Shown here: positions 17,963-26,567 of the stretch, piece by piece
How the letters are laid out: each line of letters opens with the position of its first letter
How positions within the stretch are numbered: the first letter of the stretch is position 1
From: JAWVFM01 sp038237625
GTDB taxonomy: Bacteria; Actinomycetota; Thermoleophilia; Solirubrobacterales; 70-9
NCBI GenBank assembly: GCA_038237625.1
Contig: JBBRYM010000001.1
Coordinates: forward strand, 62,001 to 126,000
DNA: 64,000 nucleotides
Direction of reading: 5' to 3'
Made by a program: the position numbers and the translations under genes
The notes under the pieces: model-generated
Database searches by the model: none
What the model was told of the DNA's origin: nothing
What the model saw: the letters and a program-made list of their open reading frames with translations, nothing else

Positions 17963-19571
17963 GATAGGAGAGGGCGCGGCTGCGGCGGTTGCCGAGCGGC
18001 TCGAGCTGGGCTTGCCGGCACCGATCGCGGAGCTCGCCGGGAGGCGCTGGGACGCGGTCGTCGTGGGAGCCGGCCACAACGGCCTCGTCGCCGCTGCCTA
18101 TCTCGCCCGCGCGGGCAAGAGTGTCCTGGTCTGTGAGCGCCGGGAGCGCATCGGCGGCGCGTGCACCCTGGAGCGGCCCTTCGCCGATAAGGGCTACGCC
18201 ATCAGCCCTTGCGCGTACCTCGTCGGCCTCCTGGATCCGCTTGTGATCGAAGAATTGGAGCTGCGCCGCCGCGGCTTCGACGTGCGGGTCGCCGACCCGG
18301 AACTCTTCATTCCCCTCGAGGACGGCACTGCCTTCGTCCAGTGGCTCGACGATGAGCGCACCGCGGCGGGGCTGCGCGACATCGGTGTGGACGAGGGCAA
18401 CGTCCAGGGCCTGCGCAACTACAACGAGCTCTTTCACCGGATCATGCGGCTGCTCCGCGGCGGCGAGCGCGACGCCTGGGTCGGGGATTCGCCGTCACGG
18501 GCGGAGATCGAAGATCTGCTGGGCGGCGAGAGGGAGCTGATCGACCTGGTCTTCGAGGCGTCGATCGCCGACGTGCTCGACGATCACTTCACCGACCAGC
18601 GGCTGAAAGACGCGCTCTCCAGCCAGGGCCTGATCGCGGCGTATGGGGGGCCGCGCACCCCCGGAACCGCAGCCATCCACCTCATGCACCACATGGGCGA
18701 GATCGACGGCCACCAGGGCTCATGGGCATACGTTCGCGGGGGAATGGGCGCGATCAGCCTGGCGATTTCCGAGGCGGCGATGGAAGCCGGAGCGACCATC
18801 GCCTGTGGGGTTGCGGTCGGGTCGATCGAGCCCGGCCAGGGAGTTGTCCTCGAGGATGGGACCGCCATCCGGGCGCCGCTCGTGATCTGCAACGCTGACC
18901 CGAAGGTGGCGCTGCGGCTGCTGGACCGACAGGGCATGCCTGGCGAGTTCGAGGCGCGGCTCGAGGCTTGGAAGGTGCGGAGCCCGGTCTTCAAGGTGAA
19001 CGCCGCACTCGACGGCCTGCCGAAGTGGACCGCCGCGGGCGGCGAGACCTGGCCGGCCGAGGGGACGGTGAACATCGGCCATGGCCTCGACGCGTCGCAG
19101 GCCGCCTTTGAGGCGTGCGAGCGCGGCGAGCTGGCCCTCGGCTTCGGAGAGATTTACTCCCAGACCTCTGCCGACCCGACGCCCGCCCCGGCCGGCAAGC
19201 ACCTTTTGAGCGCCTTTTGCCAGTACGCGCCCTACGCGCCTGCCGACGGCGACCTCGACGTCCTGCGCGATCGAGCCGGGCGGGCGCTCATCGACCTCGC
19301 CGAGCGCTTCGCCCCTGGATTCGAGGGCTTGATCTCTGAGTACGAGGTCCTGCTGCCGGCCGACATCGAGACGCGCATCGGCCTGACGGGCGGACAGATC
19401 TTCCAGGGCGAGTGCTTTCCCGACCAGATGTGGGATCGCCGCCTGGCCCCGCGCACGCCGATCGAGGGCTTCTACTTGTGCGGCGCCGCCACGCACCCCG
19501 GCGGCAGCGTGATCGGCCTCAACGGCCGCAACGCTGCGATGGCGCTGCTGGCGGATGAGCCCCCTGGCTAG
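17952..19571 (+). CDS. NAD(P)/FAD-dependent oxidoreductase, phytoene desaturase/PYROXD2-like
   Basis: The 539-residue flavoprotein has an N-terminal dinucleotide fold at about residues 33-62 (VVVGAGHNGLVAAAYLARAG then VLVCERRERIGGA). The C-terminus carries the family's YLCGAATHPGGSVIGLNGRNAA. It resembles the large group of phytoene-dehydrogenase-related proteins of unknown substrate, not a classical carotenoid enzyme: no carotenoid synthase is nearby. The ATG at 17952 is used, giving a 32-residue leader before the fold; the start overlaps the divergent amidase start by 11 bases. The esterase gene begins 9 bases after its stop. Confidence 0.82.
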   Translation: MADTIGEGAAAAVAERLELGLPAPIAELAGRRWDAVVVGAGHNGLVAAAYLARAGKSVLVCERRERIGGACTLERPFADKGYAISPCAYLVGLLDPLVIEELELRRRGFDVRVADPELFIPLEDGTAFVQWLDDERTAAGLRDIGVDEGNVQGLRNYNELFHRIMRLLRGGERDAWVGDSPSRAEIEDLLGGERELIDLVFEASIADVLDDHFTDQRLKDALSSQGLIAAYGGPRTPGTAAIHLMHHMGEIDGHQGSWAYVRGGMGAISLAISEAAMEAGATIACGVAVGSIEPGQGVVLEDGTAIRAPLVICNADPKVALRLLDRQGMPGEFEARLEAWKVRSPVFKVNAALDGLPKWTAAGGETWPAEGTVNIGHGLDASQAAFEACERGELALGFGEIYSQTSADPTPAPAGKHLLSAFCQYAPYAPADGDLDVLRDRAGRALIDLAERFAPGFEGLISEYEVLLPADIETRIGLTGGQIFQGECFPDQMWDRRLAPRTPIEGFYLCGAATHPGGSVIGLNGRNAAMALLADEPPG

Positions 19572-19574
19572 GAT
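19569..19574 (+). promoter_or_regulatory. -10 box (TAGGAT) for a leaderless esterase start
   Basis: TAGGAT ends exactly 6 bases before the esterase ATG at 19581 and overlaps the end of the upstream gene, matching the TANNNT-N6-9-start arrangement repeated across the window. Confidence 0.4.
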
Positions 19575-19580
19575 CGGCCG

Positions 19581-20639
19581 ATGAGCCTTCGCGAAGCCCC
19601 GGGGCCTCTCGGCCCTCCTTGGAGCCGCCCGCTGCGCGGATCGCTGGATGAGCTGATCGTCGAATCGGAGCTCCTCGCCGGCAACCCGCTCGGCGATCCC
19701 GCCAAGCGCCCGCTCTACGTCTACCGCCCGCCCGGAATCGAGGTGGGAGGTAGCGGCGATCTGCCCAGTGTCTACGTGATCCAGGGCTATTACGGCCGCA
19801 TCGACGCCTGGCGCCAGCGACAGCCGTACGAGCCCTCGGTGGTGGAGCGGATCGACGCGCTGTTCGCCGACGAGGGGTGTCCCGACGCGATCGTCGTCTT
19901 CGTCGACGCCTGGACCGCCTACGGCGGATCGCAGTTCGTCGACTCGATCGCCACCGGCCCCTATCAGTCGTACCTGTGCGACGAGGTCATCCCGTTCGTC
20001 GACGAGCGCTATCCCACCGCAGCCGACCGCGAGCGCCGCGGCATCGCCGGCAAGTCGTCTGGAGGCTACGGCGCGATGGTGGTGCCGATGATGCGCCCCG
20101 AGTGCTTCTCGGCCCTCGCGTCGCACGCGGGCGACGCCCTCTTCGAGCTCTGTCACATCCCCGGATTCGGCGAGGCCGCGCGGACCCTGCGCGACCACCA
20201 CGAGAGCTCCTACGACGTGTTCCTCGAGAAGCTGCCGGAGATGGACCCGTTCGACATGGACCGCGCCGGCGGGCCGCTCATGGAGTACGGATGCGCCGCC
20301 GCCTACTCGCCGGATCCCGACCGCCCGGGTAAGGCGATCCTGCCGTTCGAGGTCGAGACGGGCCGCCTCGTCGACGACATCTGGGACCTCTGGCTCACAT
20401 TCGACCCCGTGCGAATGGCGCCGAGGTACGCGTCCGAGCTTCGCTCGATGCGACGCATCTACCTCGACGGCGGCCGCAAGGATGAGTGGTACCTCGACCT
20501 CGCAGCACAGGCGTTTTCGCGCGAGCTCGACAAGCTCGGCGTGGAGCACACCCTCGAGCTCTTCGACGGCAAGCACGGCGGCATCTCCTACCGCTATCCC
20601 GGCGCGATCCGCGAATTGGTCGAGGCGCTAAGCGCCTGA
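19581..20639 (+). CDS. Alpha/beta-hydrolase esterase (esterase D/Fes-like)
   Basis: This 352-residue hydrolase has a nucleophile elbow with IAGKSSGGYGAMV near residue 155, matching the G-x-S-x-G pattern, and a histidine in the C-terminal FDGKHGGISYRYP that could complete the triad. The fold resembles esterase D/enterochelin-esterase-like proteins (ADRERRGIAGKSSGG segment and PFVDERYP before it). No signal peptide is visible, so it is probably cytoplasmic. It follows the FAD oxidoreductase by 9 bases but has its own candidate -10 box. Substrate unknown. Confidence 0.8.
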   Translation: MSLREAPGPLGPPWSRPLRGSLDELIVESELLAGNPLGDPAKRPLYVYRPPGIEVGGSGDLPSVYVIQGYYGRIDAWRQRQPYEPSVVERIDALFADEGCPDAIVVFVDAWTAYGGSQFVDSIATGPYQSYLCDEVIPFVDERYPTAADRERRGIAGKSSGGYGAMVVPMMRPECFSALASHAGDALFELCHIPGFGEAARTLRDHHESSYDVFLEKLPEMDPFDMDRAGGPLMEYGCAAAYSPDPDRPGKAILPFEVETGRLVDDIWDLWLTFDPVRMAPRYASELRSMRRIYLDGGRKDEWYLDLAAQAFSRELDKLGVEHTLELFDGKHGGISYRYPGAIRELVEALSA

Positions 20640-20653
20640 CGCTCCCGCGCCGG

Positions 20654-20676
20654 GGGCGGTCACTGGCAGACCGCCC
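20654..20676. terminator. Stem-loop between esterase and dinB
   Basis: GGGCGGTC and GACCGCCC form a perfect 8-bp stem around a 7-base loop, 14 bases after the esterase stop. There is no T-run, so it is a hairpin of terminator type rather than a classical intrinsic terminator. Confidence 0.5.
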
Positions 20677-20740
20677 GCCGGCGTGTAAAGCTTTGGTTCA
20701 GTTGGCAACTGAGTCCGGGGTAGCTCCCCGGCCGCAGCTC

Positions 20741-20762
20741 ACGGCCCGCCCCGGCGGGCCGT
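20741..20762. terminator. GC-rich palindrome at the end of dinB
   Basis: ACGGCCCGCC and GGCGGGCCGT form a perfect 10-bp inverted repeat with a 2-base centre, 27 bases beyond the dinB stop on the minus strand. It probably serves as a bidirectional transcript end in this convergent gap. Confidence 0.45.
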
Positions 20763-20789
20763 CGCGGTCTAAGGGACCCCCTTTCGCGC

Positions 20790-21866
20790 CTAAGCGGCGT
20801 CGAGCAGGGAGGGCGAGGCCGCCGCACCAGGCTTGGCGCCCTCCTCGCCGGCGAACGATGCGAGCCGAACGCCAAGGAGACGCACGGGCCGCGGGGGCGG
20901 GTTTGCGGCGAGCAGCGACAGCGCGGTGGCGGCGATCACCTCCGGGTCGTCGGTGTGCGTATCGATCGTCTTCGCACGGGTGAGGGTCGAGAAGTCGTCC
21001 AGGCGCACTTTGATCGCCACGGTCCGGCCGACGAGTCCCTTGCGGCGAACGCCCTCACCTAGCCGCCGCGCCTGAGACGCGATCACCTCGCGCATCCGCT
21101 CGGCATCCGAGATGTCGATGTCGAAGGTCGACTCCACCGACACCGACTTCGCCTCGCGCTCGTTGGAGACGCGGCCCGAGTCGCGAAAGCGGGCACGCTC
21201 GAAGAGCATGTGCCCGTGGCTCTCCCCGAAGCGCGAGCGCAGCTCATCCAGCGAGCGCTCGCAAAGGGCGGCCAGCGTTTCGATTCCCATCTCCCGCAGG
21301 CGATCCGCAGTCTTCGGCCCGATTCCGGGAATCAGTCGCGGGCTCGCATCGGCAAAGCGCTCGATCGCCTGCTCGCAGGAGAGCATCACGAAGCCCCGGG
21401 GCTTGTCGGCGTCGGAGGCGACCTTGGCGACGAGCTTGTTCGGCCCGATTCCCACCGATGCGTCGAGGCTGAGCTCGTCGCGGATACGGCGGACGAGATC
21501 GCTCATCGTTTGCACCGGGAAATCGGCGGTCGAGAGGTCGAGGTAAATCTCGTCGAGCGAGACCTGCTCGCTGGTTACCCCCAGCTCGCCGACGAGGTCC
21601 ATGACCGTGCGCGAGACGTCGCGGTAGTGGCTCATGTCGGGCGGCAAATAGATCCCCTGCGGGCACAGCCGGCGCGCGCGCGACGCCGGCATCGCCGAGC
21701 CGACGCCGAACTTCCGCGCCTCATACGAAGCGGTCGTCACCACCGACCGCGGCCCGTTCCAGGCGATGATCAGCGGCTTGCCGCGAAGCTCGGGGTGTCG
21801 CAGCAGCTCGACCGAGACGTAGAAGGCGTCCATGTCGAGATGAGCGATGACCCTGCGCTCGGCCAC
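20790..21866 (-). CDS. dinB: DNA polymerase IV (Y family)
   Basis: The 358-residue Y-family polymerase performs error-prone translesion synthesis. The first catalytic aspartate is in IAHLDMDAFYVSVE, the second acidic pair in SLDEIYLDLS, and the HhH region reads LIPGIGPKTADRLREMGI. The GTG at 21866 is chosen because Pol IV normally starts 6-10 residues before the LDMDAFF-type motif; the open frame extends 45 residues further without similarity. The C-terminal end shows no clear clamp-binding QLxLF peptide; PSLLDAA might be a degenerate one. It lies 38 bases after ppk1 on the same strand and may be co-transcribed. Confidence 0.93.
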   Translation of the reverse strand: MAERRVIAHLDMDAFYVSVELLRHPELRGKPLIIAWNGPRSVVTTASYEARKFGVGSAMPASRARRLCPQGIYLPPDMSHYRDVSRTVMDLVGELGVTSEQVSLDEIYLDLSTADFPVQTMSDLVRRIRDELSLDASVGIGPNKLVAKVASDADKPRGFVMLSCEQAIERFADASPRLIPGIGPKTADRLREMGIETLAALCERSLDELRSRFGESHGHMLFERARFRDSGRVSNEREAKSVSVESTFDIDISDAERMREVIASQARRLGEGVRRKGLVGRTVAIKVRLDDFSTLTRAKTIDTHTDDPEVIAATALSLLAANPPPRPVRLLGVRLASFAGEEGAKPGAAASPSLLDAA

Positions 21867-21904
21867 GCCGCGATCGTACGTTCCCCCGCGGCGGCTGGCG
21901 GCGC

Positions 21905-24070
21905 TTACCCGATGTCGGTCGCCACGCGCTGCTGGGCTCGCTCTGTCAGCTCGCGCTGGACGCTGCGGGCGCCCTCGGCGAAGGGCTTCACGCGCACCCA
22001 TCGCCCGTCCGAGTGGAGCTCCCAGGTGTTGGTCTCGTCGGCGAGGCTACGGTCGAGGACGTCGATGACCTCGGTCCGGACGCGCTCGTCCTCAACCGGA
22101 ACGACCAGCTCGACTCGGTTGTAGAGGTTGCGGGGCATTAGGTCGGCGGATCCGATGAGGACCACCGGGTCCTCGCCCGGCCGCTCGAAGCAGTAGATGC
22201 GGGAGTGCTCGAGAAAGCGTCCGACGACCGAGCGGACCTTGATGTTCTCCGAAACCCCGTCGACCCCGGGCCGCAGTGCGCAGATTCCGCGGACGTTGAG
22301 GTCCACCTCGACGCCGGCCTGAGAAGCGCGATAGAGGGCCCGGATGGCCGGGGCGTCGAGCAGCGAGTTCATCTTCATCCTGATGCGGGCCGGCTGCTCG
22401 GAGGAATGCGAGGCGATGGTCCGGTCGATCTGCTCGACGACCCCCGACTGGAGGTTCATCGGCGCGACCAGGACCTTGCGGTAACGCTGCGGGCGGGCGT
22501 AGCCGGTGAGGTAGTTGAACATCTCGGCGATGTCGGAGCCGATGTCGGGGTCGCAGGTGAAGAGGCCGAGGTCGGTATAGATGCGGGCGGTCTTGGGGTT
22601 GTAGTTGCCCGTGCCGATGTGGGCGTAGTGCCGAACGCCGTCGCCCTCCCGGCGGGCGACGAGAATGCACTTGACGTGCGTCTTCAGGGCCGGGATGCCG
22701 TAGACGACGTGGACGCCCGCCTCCTCCAGCTTCTTCGCCCAGCGGATGTTCGCCTGCTCGTCGAAACGGGCCTTCAGCTCCACCATGCACACCGCCTGCT
22801 TGCCGTGCTCGGCGGCCTCGATGAGCGCCGGGACGAGCGGCGAGTCGGCGCTGGTGCGGTACACGGTCTGCTTGATTGCCAGGACGTCGGGATCGTCCAC
22901 CGCCTGAGCGACGAACCTCTCCACGGACGTGGTGAAGGAGTCGTAGGGGTGGTGGACCAGCACGTCGCCCTCGCGCATCGCGGCGAAGATGTCGGCCTCT
23001 CCACCGTCATCCGCCTGGAGGCGAGGCTGGGTGACGCTGGCGTGAGTGGGGTCACGAAGGTTGCTGTGGCCGGGTACGCCCACGACGTCCCAGAGGTCGC
23101 CGAGATCGATCGGACCGGAAACCTCGTAGACCTGGTTATCGGCCACCTGCATCGCGTCGACCAAGGCTGAGCGCAGCCGCAGGCTCATTCCCGACGCGAT
23201 CTCCAGCCGCACCACCTCGCCGAAGCGGCGCCGACGGAGCTCCTCCTCCACGGCCTCGAGCACGTCGTCGGCCTCGTCGGAGACGTCGTAATCCGTATCG
23301 CGCGTGACCCTGAAGAACGAGTGGTCCGTTACCTCCATCCCGGGGAAGAGGGCGCCGAGGTTGGCTGCGATGAGATCCTCCAGCGCGACGAGAGCCACGC
23401 CGTCGCCTTCCGTCTCGATCGTCAAGAAGCGGCCGAGCAGCTCCTTCGGGACCTTGACGCGCGCCAGAGCCTCCGTCTCGAGGTCGGGGTCCCGCAGCAC
23501 GACCGCCAAGCTGAGCGAGAGATTGGAGATGTACGGGAACGGGCGCCCGAGCCCGACGAGAAGCGGCGTCAGCGCGGGAAATATACGGCGCTCGAACATC
23601 GCGTCGAGCTGCCTGCGCTCGTCACCCTGCGCCGTCTCTGCGTCGACGAAGCCGATCCCGTGCTCCGCGAGAGCGGGCATCAGCTGAGAGCTCAGACACT
23701 GCGACAGGCGATTGCGCTGAGCGGTTACGACCTTGGCGATGGCATCGACCCTCTCGCTCGCGGAGATGCCATCGCCGCGGGCACGCCCGGCGGCAATGAG
23801 GTCGTAAAGAGCAGGCAGGCGGACCATGAAGAACTCGTCGAGATTCGTCTCCCAGATCGCGCAGAACTTGGCGCGCTCGAGGAGCGGGGTCGACGGGTCC
23901 TCCGCCAGCTGCAGGACCCGGTCGTTGAAGTCGAGCCACGAGAGCTCGCGGTCGAAGTAGAGAGAGTGGTCCTCGAGGTCGGCTGTGAGCGAGGCTTCGC
24001 CCACCCGGTCCGCGTCCTCTAGCGCCGGCCCATCGGGTATCGCGATTGGTGGTGGGCGCACGGGTTCCAC
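21905..24070 (-). CDS. ppk1: Polyphosphate kinase 1
   Basis: The 721-residue enzyme reversibly builds inorganic polyphosphate from ATP. The N-terminal domain starts with YFDRELSWLDFNDRVLQLAED, and the phosphorylated-histidine motif is HYAHIGTGNYNPKTARIYTD, followed later by the second-histidine region MPRNLYNRVELVVPVED. The length fits the family. The annotated ATG at 24070 lies 52 bases inside the upstream peptidase gene; a GTG at 24007 would avoid most of the overlap. It is in one leftward operon with ppx and within a pst/phoU phosphate region, so phosphate-responsive expression is likely. Confidence 0.95.
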   Translation of the reverse strand: MEPVRPPPIAIPDGPALEDADRVGEASLTADLEDHSLYFDRELSWLDFNDRVLQLAEDPSTPLLERAKFCAIWETNLDEFFMVRLPALYDLIAAGRARGDGISASERVDAIAKVVTAQRNRLSQCLSSQLMPALAEHGIGFVDAETAQGDERRQLDAMFERRIFPALTPLLVGLGRPFPYISNLSLSLAVVLRDPDLETEALARVKVPKELLGRFLTIETEGDGVALVALEDLIAANLGALFPGMEVTDHSFFRVTRDTDYDVSDEADDVLEAVEEELRRRRFGEVVRLEIASGMSLRLRSALVDAMQVADNQVYEVSGPIDLGDLWDVVGVPGHSNLRDPTHASVTQPRLQADDGGEADIFAAMREGDVLVHHPYDSFTTSVERFVAQAVDDPDVLAIKQTVYRTSADSPLVPALIEAAEHGKQAVCMVELKARFDEQANIRWAKKLEEAGVHVVYGIPALKTHVKCILVARREGDGVRHYAHIGTGNYNPKTARIYTDLGLFTCDPDIGSDIAEMFNYLTGYARPQRYRKVLVAPMNLQSGVVEQIDRTIASHSSEQPARIRMKMNSLLDAPAIRALYRASQAGVEVDLNVRGICALRPGVDGVSENIKVRSVVGRFLEHSRIYCFERPGEDPVVLIGSADLMPRNLYNRVELVVPVEDERVRTEVIDVLDRSLADETNTWELHSDGRWVRVKPFAEGARSVQRELTERAQQRVATDIG

Positions 24071-25509
24071 GATCTCGGCGTCAATCGTAGACCCGAGCAG
24101 TAAAGCTCCTGTGAAGCTTTCGTGACCCGGGCGCCTCGCTGCTTGTAGCCCGCAGGCTTTCCGGGCGCGTAGAGCCAGTCATCGAAGAACTGGCCCAGGT
24201 CCTGGCCGCTCACCGACTCGGCGAGATCGATGAAGTTCTGCGTGGTCGCGTTGGCATGGCGATACTCGGCGGTCCAGTGACGCAGGGTCCGGAAGAAGTC
24301 GTGGTTACCGACCCGCTCTCGAAGCGCCTCCAGCGTCAGCGCCCCGCGATCGTAGATCGTGCCGTCGAACAGCCGTGCCGGACCGCCCGGGTCCGCCGGG
24401 GGCGGATTCCAGTAGGCGCTGTTCGACGCTGAAGTCCCATAGGCGCTCTGAAAGTCATGGCGGAGGGTCGGTCCGCCCGTGTGCGCCCCCCAGAACCACT
24501 CCGCCCAGGTCGCAAAGCCCTCGTTCAGCCAGATATCGGGCCAGGTCTCGACGGTGACCGAGTCGCCGAACCACTGGTGCGCGAGCTCATGTGCGAGCGT
24601 GATCTCGTCAACCGCACCCGGAAAGAGCGGCCGCGTCTGCACCTCCAGCGAATAGCCCGCGGGCGAGGGGTCCACAATCGCGCCGACGTCGTGGAACGGG
24701 TACGGCCCGAACTTCCTCGAAAAGAACCGAACAATCGCCGGGATCTTGTGAAGCACCCCGGCGTGGTGGATCCCCTTATCCACCGCGACGAGCGAATGCA
24801 GCCCGTCGAAGCGGGACTGCGAGACATGGAAATGGCCGATCGTCGCCGTGGCGAGGTAGGTCGCCATCGGATCGGGCTCTGTCCACAGGAACTTCGATCG
24901 CCTGCCCTGGGTGCTCGCGCTCAGCAGGCGGCCGTTCGAGATCACGCGAAAGCCGTGTGGGACGGTCATCTGCAGCGTGAAGCGCGCCTTGTCGGAGGGA
25001 TGGTCACTGCAGGGAAACCAGCTCGGCGAGCCCTGCGGCTCGGAAGCGACCCATGCGCCGTCGGGGGTATAGATCCAGCCGTCCATTGAGCCGTCAGGGT
25101 CGGTGACGGTCCGCGGGTGCCCGGCATACTCGACCCGGACCTTGAAGGGCCGCCCATCCGGGATGGAGTGGGACGGCGTGATCCGGAGCTCTTGGCCGGC
25201 GCGTGAGAAGGTGGCCTTCCTTCGATCCACCTTGACCTGCGTCACGTCGAAGCCGCGAAGGTCGAGGTCGAAGCGGCTCAGGTCTTGGGTTGCCGTCGCC
25301 GAGATCACGGCCGCGCCGGAAAGCTGCCGCACCCCGGTGCGGTAGCGCAGGTGGAGGAAGTAGTCCTTGACGTCGTATCCACCGTTCCCCGCCTTCAAAA
25401 AGAACGGGTCGCCGACGCCGGGCGCGCCAGGAGTGCCGCTTGCCGCGAGGGCACTTGCCGCTGTGGAAAGCGCCACGACGATCGCCGCTGCCAGTCGTGC
25501 CTTCCACAC
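24019..25509 (-). CDS. Secreted M1-family zinc metallopeptidase
   Basis: The 496-residue protein has an N-terminal signal peptide (residues 1-23, hydrophobic core AAAIVVALSTAASALA). The gluzincin motif HELAHQWFGD with the third zinc ligand in NEGFATWAEW is characteristic of M1 peptidases, while the usual GAMEN exopeptidase loop is replaced by a GYSLEVQTRPLF segment. It is shorter than classical aminopeptidase N because the large C-terminal helical domain is missing. The GTG at 25509 gives the signal peptide. It lies between ppx and ppk1 in one operon, an unexpected place; its C-terminus overlaps the start of ppk1 by 52 bases. Confidence 0.87.
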   Translation of the reverse strand: MWKARLAAAIVVALSTAASALAASGTPGAPGVGDPFFLKAGNGGYDVKDYFLHLRYRTGVRQLSGAAVISATATQDLSRFDLDLRGFDVTQVKVDRRKATFSRAGQELRITPSHSIPDGRPFKVRVEYAGHPRTVTDPDGSMDGWIYTPDGAWVASEPQGSPSWFPCSDHPSDKARFTLQMTVPHGFRVISNGRLLSASTQGRRSKFLWTEPDPMATYLATATIGHFHVSQSRFDGLHSLVAVDKGIHHAGVLHKIPAIVRFFSRKFGPYPFHDVGAIVDPSPAGYSLEVQTRPLFPGAVDEITLAHELAHQWFGDSVTVETWPDIWLNEGFATWAEWFWGAHTGGPTLRHDFQSAYGTSASNSAYWNPPPADPGGPARLFDGTIYDRGALTLEALRERVGNHDFFRTLRHWTAEYRHANATTQNFIDLAESVSGQDLGQFFDDWLYAPGKPAGYKQRGARVTKASQELYCSGLRLTPRSWNPCAHHQSRYPMGRR

Positions 25510-25532
25510 GGGGTCAGGGTACCCCGCCGGGC

Positions 25533-26441
25533 TTAGGCGGCGAGGGCGCTGGGGGCGCCATTGGCGGCGCCATTGTTGAGCAGCTCGAGGATGATGCCCT
25601 CGCGCAGCCCGCCCTTGCCGATCTGAAGCGGTTGGCCGAGTAGCTCCGAGAGCTTCTCCAGCAGCAGCACACCGCTGGGAAGGATCTTGACCCGGCGAGG
25701 ATCGAGCTCGAACTTCTTGGCCACCTCGGCCACCTCGGCGCCGGCGAGAACCCGGACTGCGCGCTCGAGCGTCTCGTACTCGAGCACCGCACCCACGAGG
25801 GTGCGCAGCGAAGTCGCGCTTCCGCCCACGGCTACGGCCTGGTCGGGCTTGTCGAGCTCGACGCCCTCGAAGAAGTCGGCGATGTGGTCGCGCATGGCCC
25901 TGATCTCCGTCGGCGCCGGCGGGTCGTTCTTCAGGAAGTCCTCGGAGAGCGAGCCGGAGCCGATCTTGAACGAGTGCACCTTGTCGGCGCCGCCCGCGAC
26001 AGTGCCGAGCACGATCTCGCTGGAGCCCCCGCCGACATCGACAACGCCCACCGTGCCATCTACCGGGTGCCCAAGCGTCTTGGTCGCACCGATGAAGGCC
26101 AGGCGGCCCTCGTCCTGGTCGGAGAGGACTTCCACCGGCATCCCGCATTCACGCGCAATGCGATCGACCACGTCGTCGCGATTGACAGCCTCGCGAATCG
26201 CCGCCGTGGCCACGATTCGCATGGCTTGAGCGCCAACCTCCTCGGCCAGGCGTACCTGGGTGGTCACCACCTCGGCGACTTCGTCGACCTTGTCGTCGTC
26301 GATGGCGCCGTCGTGCAGAGTCGCCTTGCCGATCCGCGTGTAGGCGCGCTGCTCCATGACCTTGCGGAGCTGTCCCTCATCGGGCTCGGCAACGAGGACG
26401 CGAGTGGTGTTCGAGCCGATATCGATGGCCGCGCACAGCAT
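25533..26441 (-). CDS. ppx: Exopolyphosphatase / Ppx-GppA family phosphatase
   Basis: The 302-residue protein of the ASKHA fold has phosphate-loop AAIDIGSNTTRVLVAE at residues 4-19 and the second loop GVVDVGGGSSEIVLG near residue 140. It hydrolyses polyphosphate ends (or pppGpp). It matches the short, two-domain exopolyphosphatases of actinobacteria. The ATG at 26441 places the first strand at the N-terminus; the extra 23 codons upstream have no similarity. As the first gene of the operon with the M1 peptidase and ppk1, it lies 63 bases from a triple PHO-box-like repeat. Confidence 0.92.
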   Translation of the reverse strand: MLCAAIDIGSNTTRVLVAEPDEGQLRKVMEQRAYTRIGKATLHDGAIDDDKVDEVAEVVTTQVRLAEEVGAQAMRIVATAAIREAVNRDDVVDRIARECGMPVEVLSDQDEGRLAFIGATKTLGHPVDGTVGVVDVGGGSSEIVLGTVAGGADKVHSFKIGSGSLSEDFLKNDPPAPTEIRAMRDHIADFFEGVELDKPDQAVAVGGSATSLRTLVGAVLEYETLERAVRVLAGAEVAEVAKKFELDPRRVKILPSGVLLLEKLSELLGQPLQIGKGGLREGIILELLNNGAANGAPSALAA

Positions 26442-26504
26442 CGCTTCGATGATCGCAGACGGAACGGATGCGGACGCCTCGAAAAAATCCCCGGATAACG
26501 CGGA

Positions 26505-26537
26505 ATTCACAGGTCGTTGACCATCCGTTCACCCGGG
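26505..26537 (+). promoter_or_regulatory. PHO-box-like triple direct repeat between ppx and the TIM-barrel gene
   Basis: Three units with exact 11-base spacing start at 26505 (ATTCAC), 26516 (GTTGAC) and 26527 (GTTCAC). This is the arrangement of actinobacterial PhoP boxes (consensus GTTCACC in 11-bp units). It lies 16 bases upstream of the TAGGGT -10 box of the rightward gene and also upstream of the leftward ppx operon. Confidence 0.65.
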
Positions 26538-26553
26538 CGCGCCTGGACGAGCC

Positions 26554-26559
26554 TAGGGT
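26554..26559 (+). promoter_or_regulatory. -10 box (TAGGGT) of the TIM-barrel gene
   Basis: TAGGGT lies 8 bases before the ATG at 26568 and 16 bases after the PHO-box-like repeat, as expected for an activator that replaces a -35 element. Confidence 0.45.
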
Positions 26560-26567
26560 TGCGTGAG

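Noticed and set aside
16046..18136. 696-codon plus-strand open frame antisense to the amidase and FAD oxidase genes
   Set aside because: No recognisable domain; it mirrors conserved genes on the other strand and is explained by third-codon GC bias.
18720..20576. 618-codon minus-strand open frame antisense to the FAD oxidoreductase and esterase genes
   Set aside because: Composition is that of a high-GC shadow frame (Arg/Glu/Val/Leu-rich, no motif), while the plus-strand genes have clear domains.
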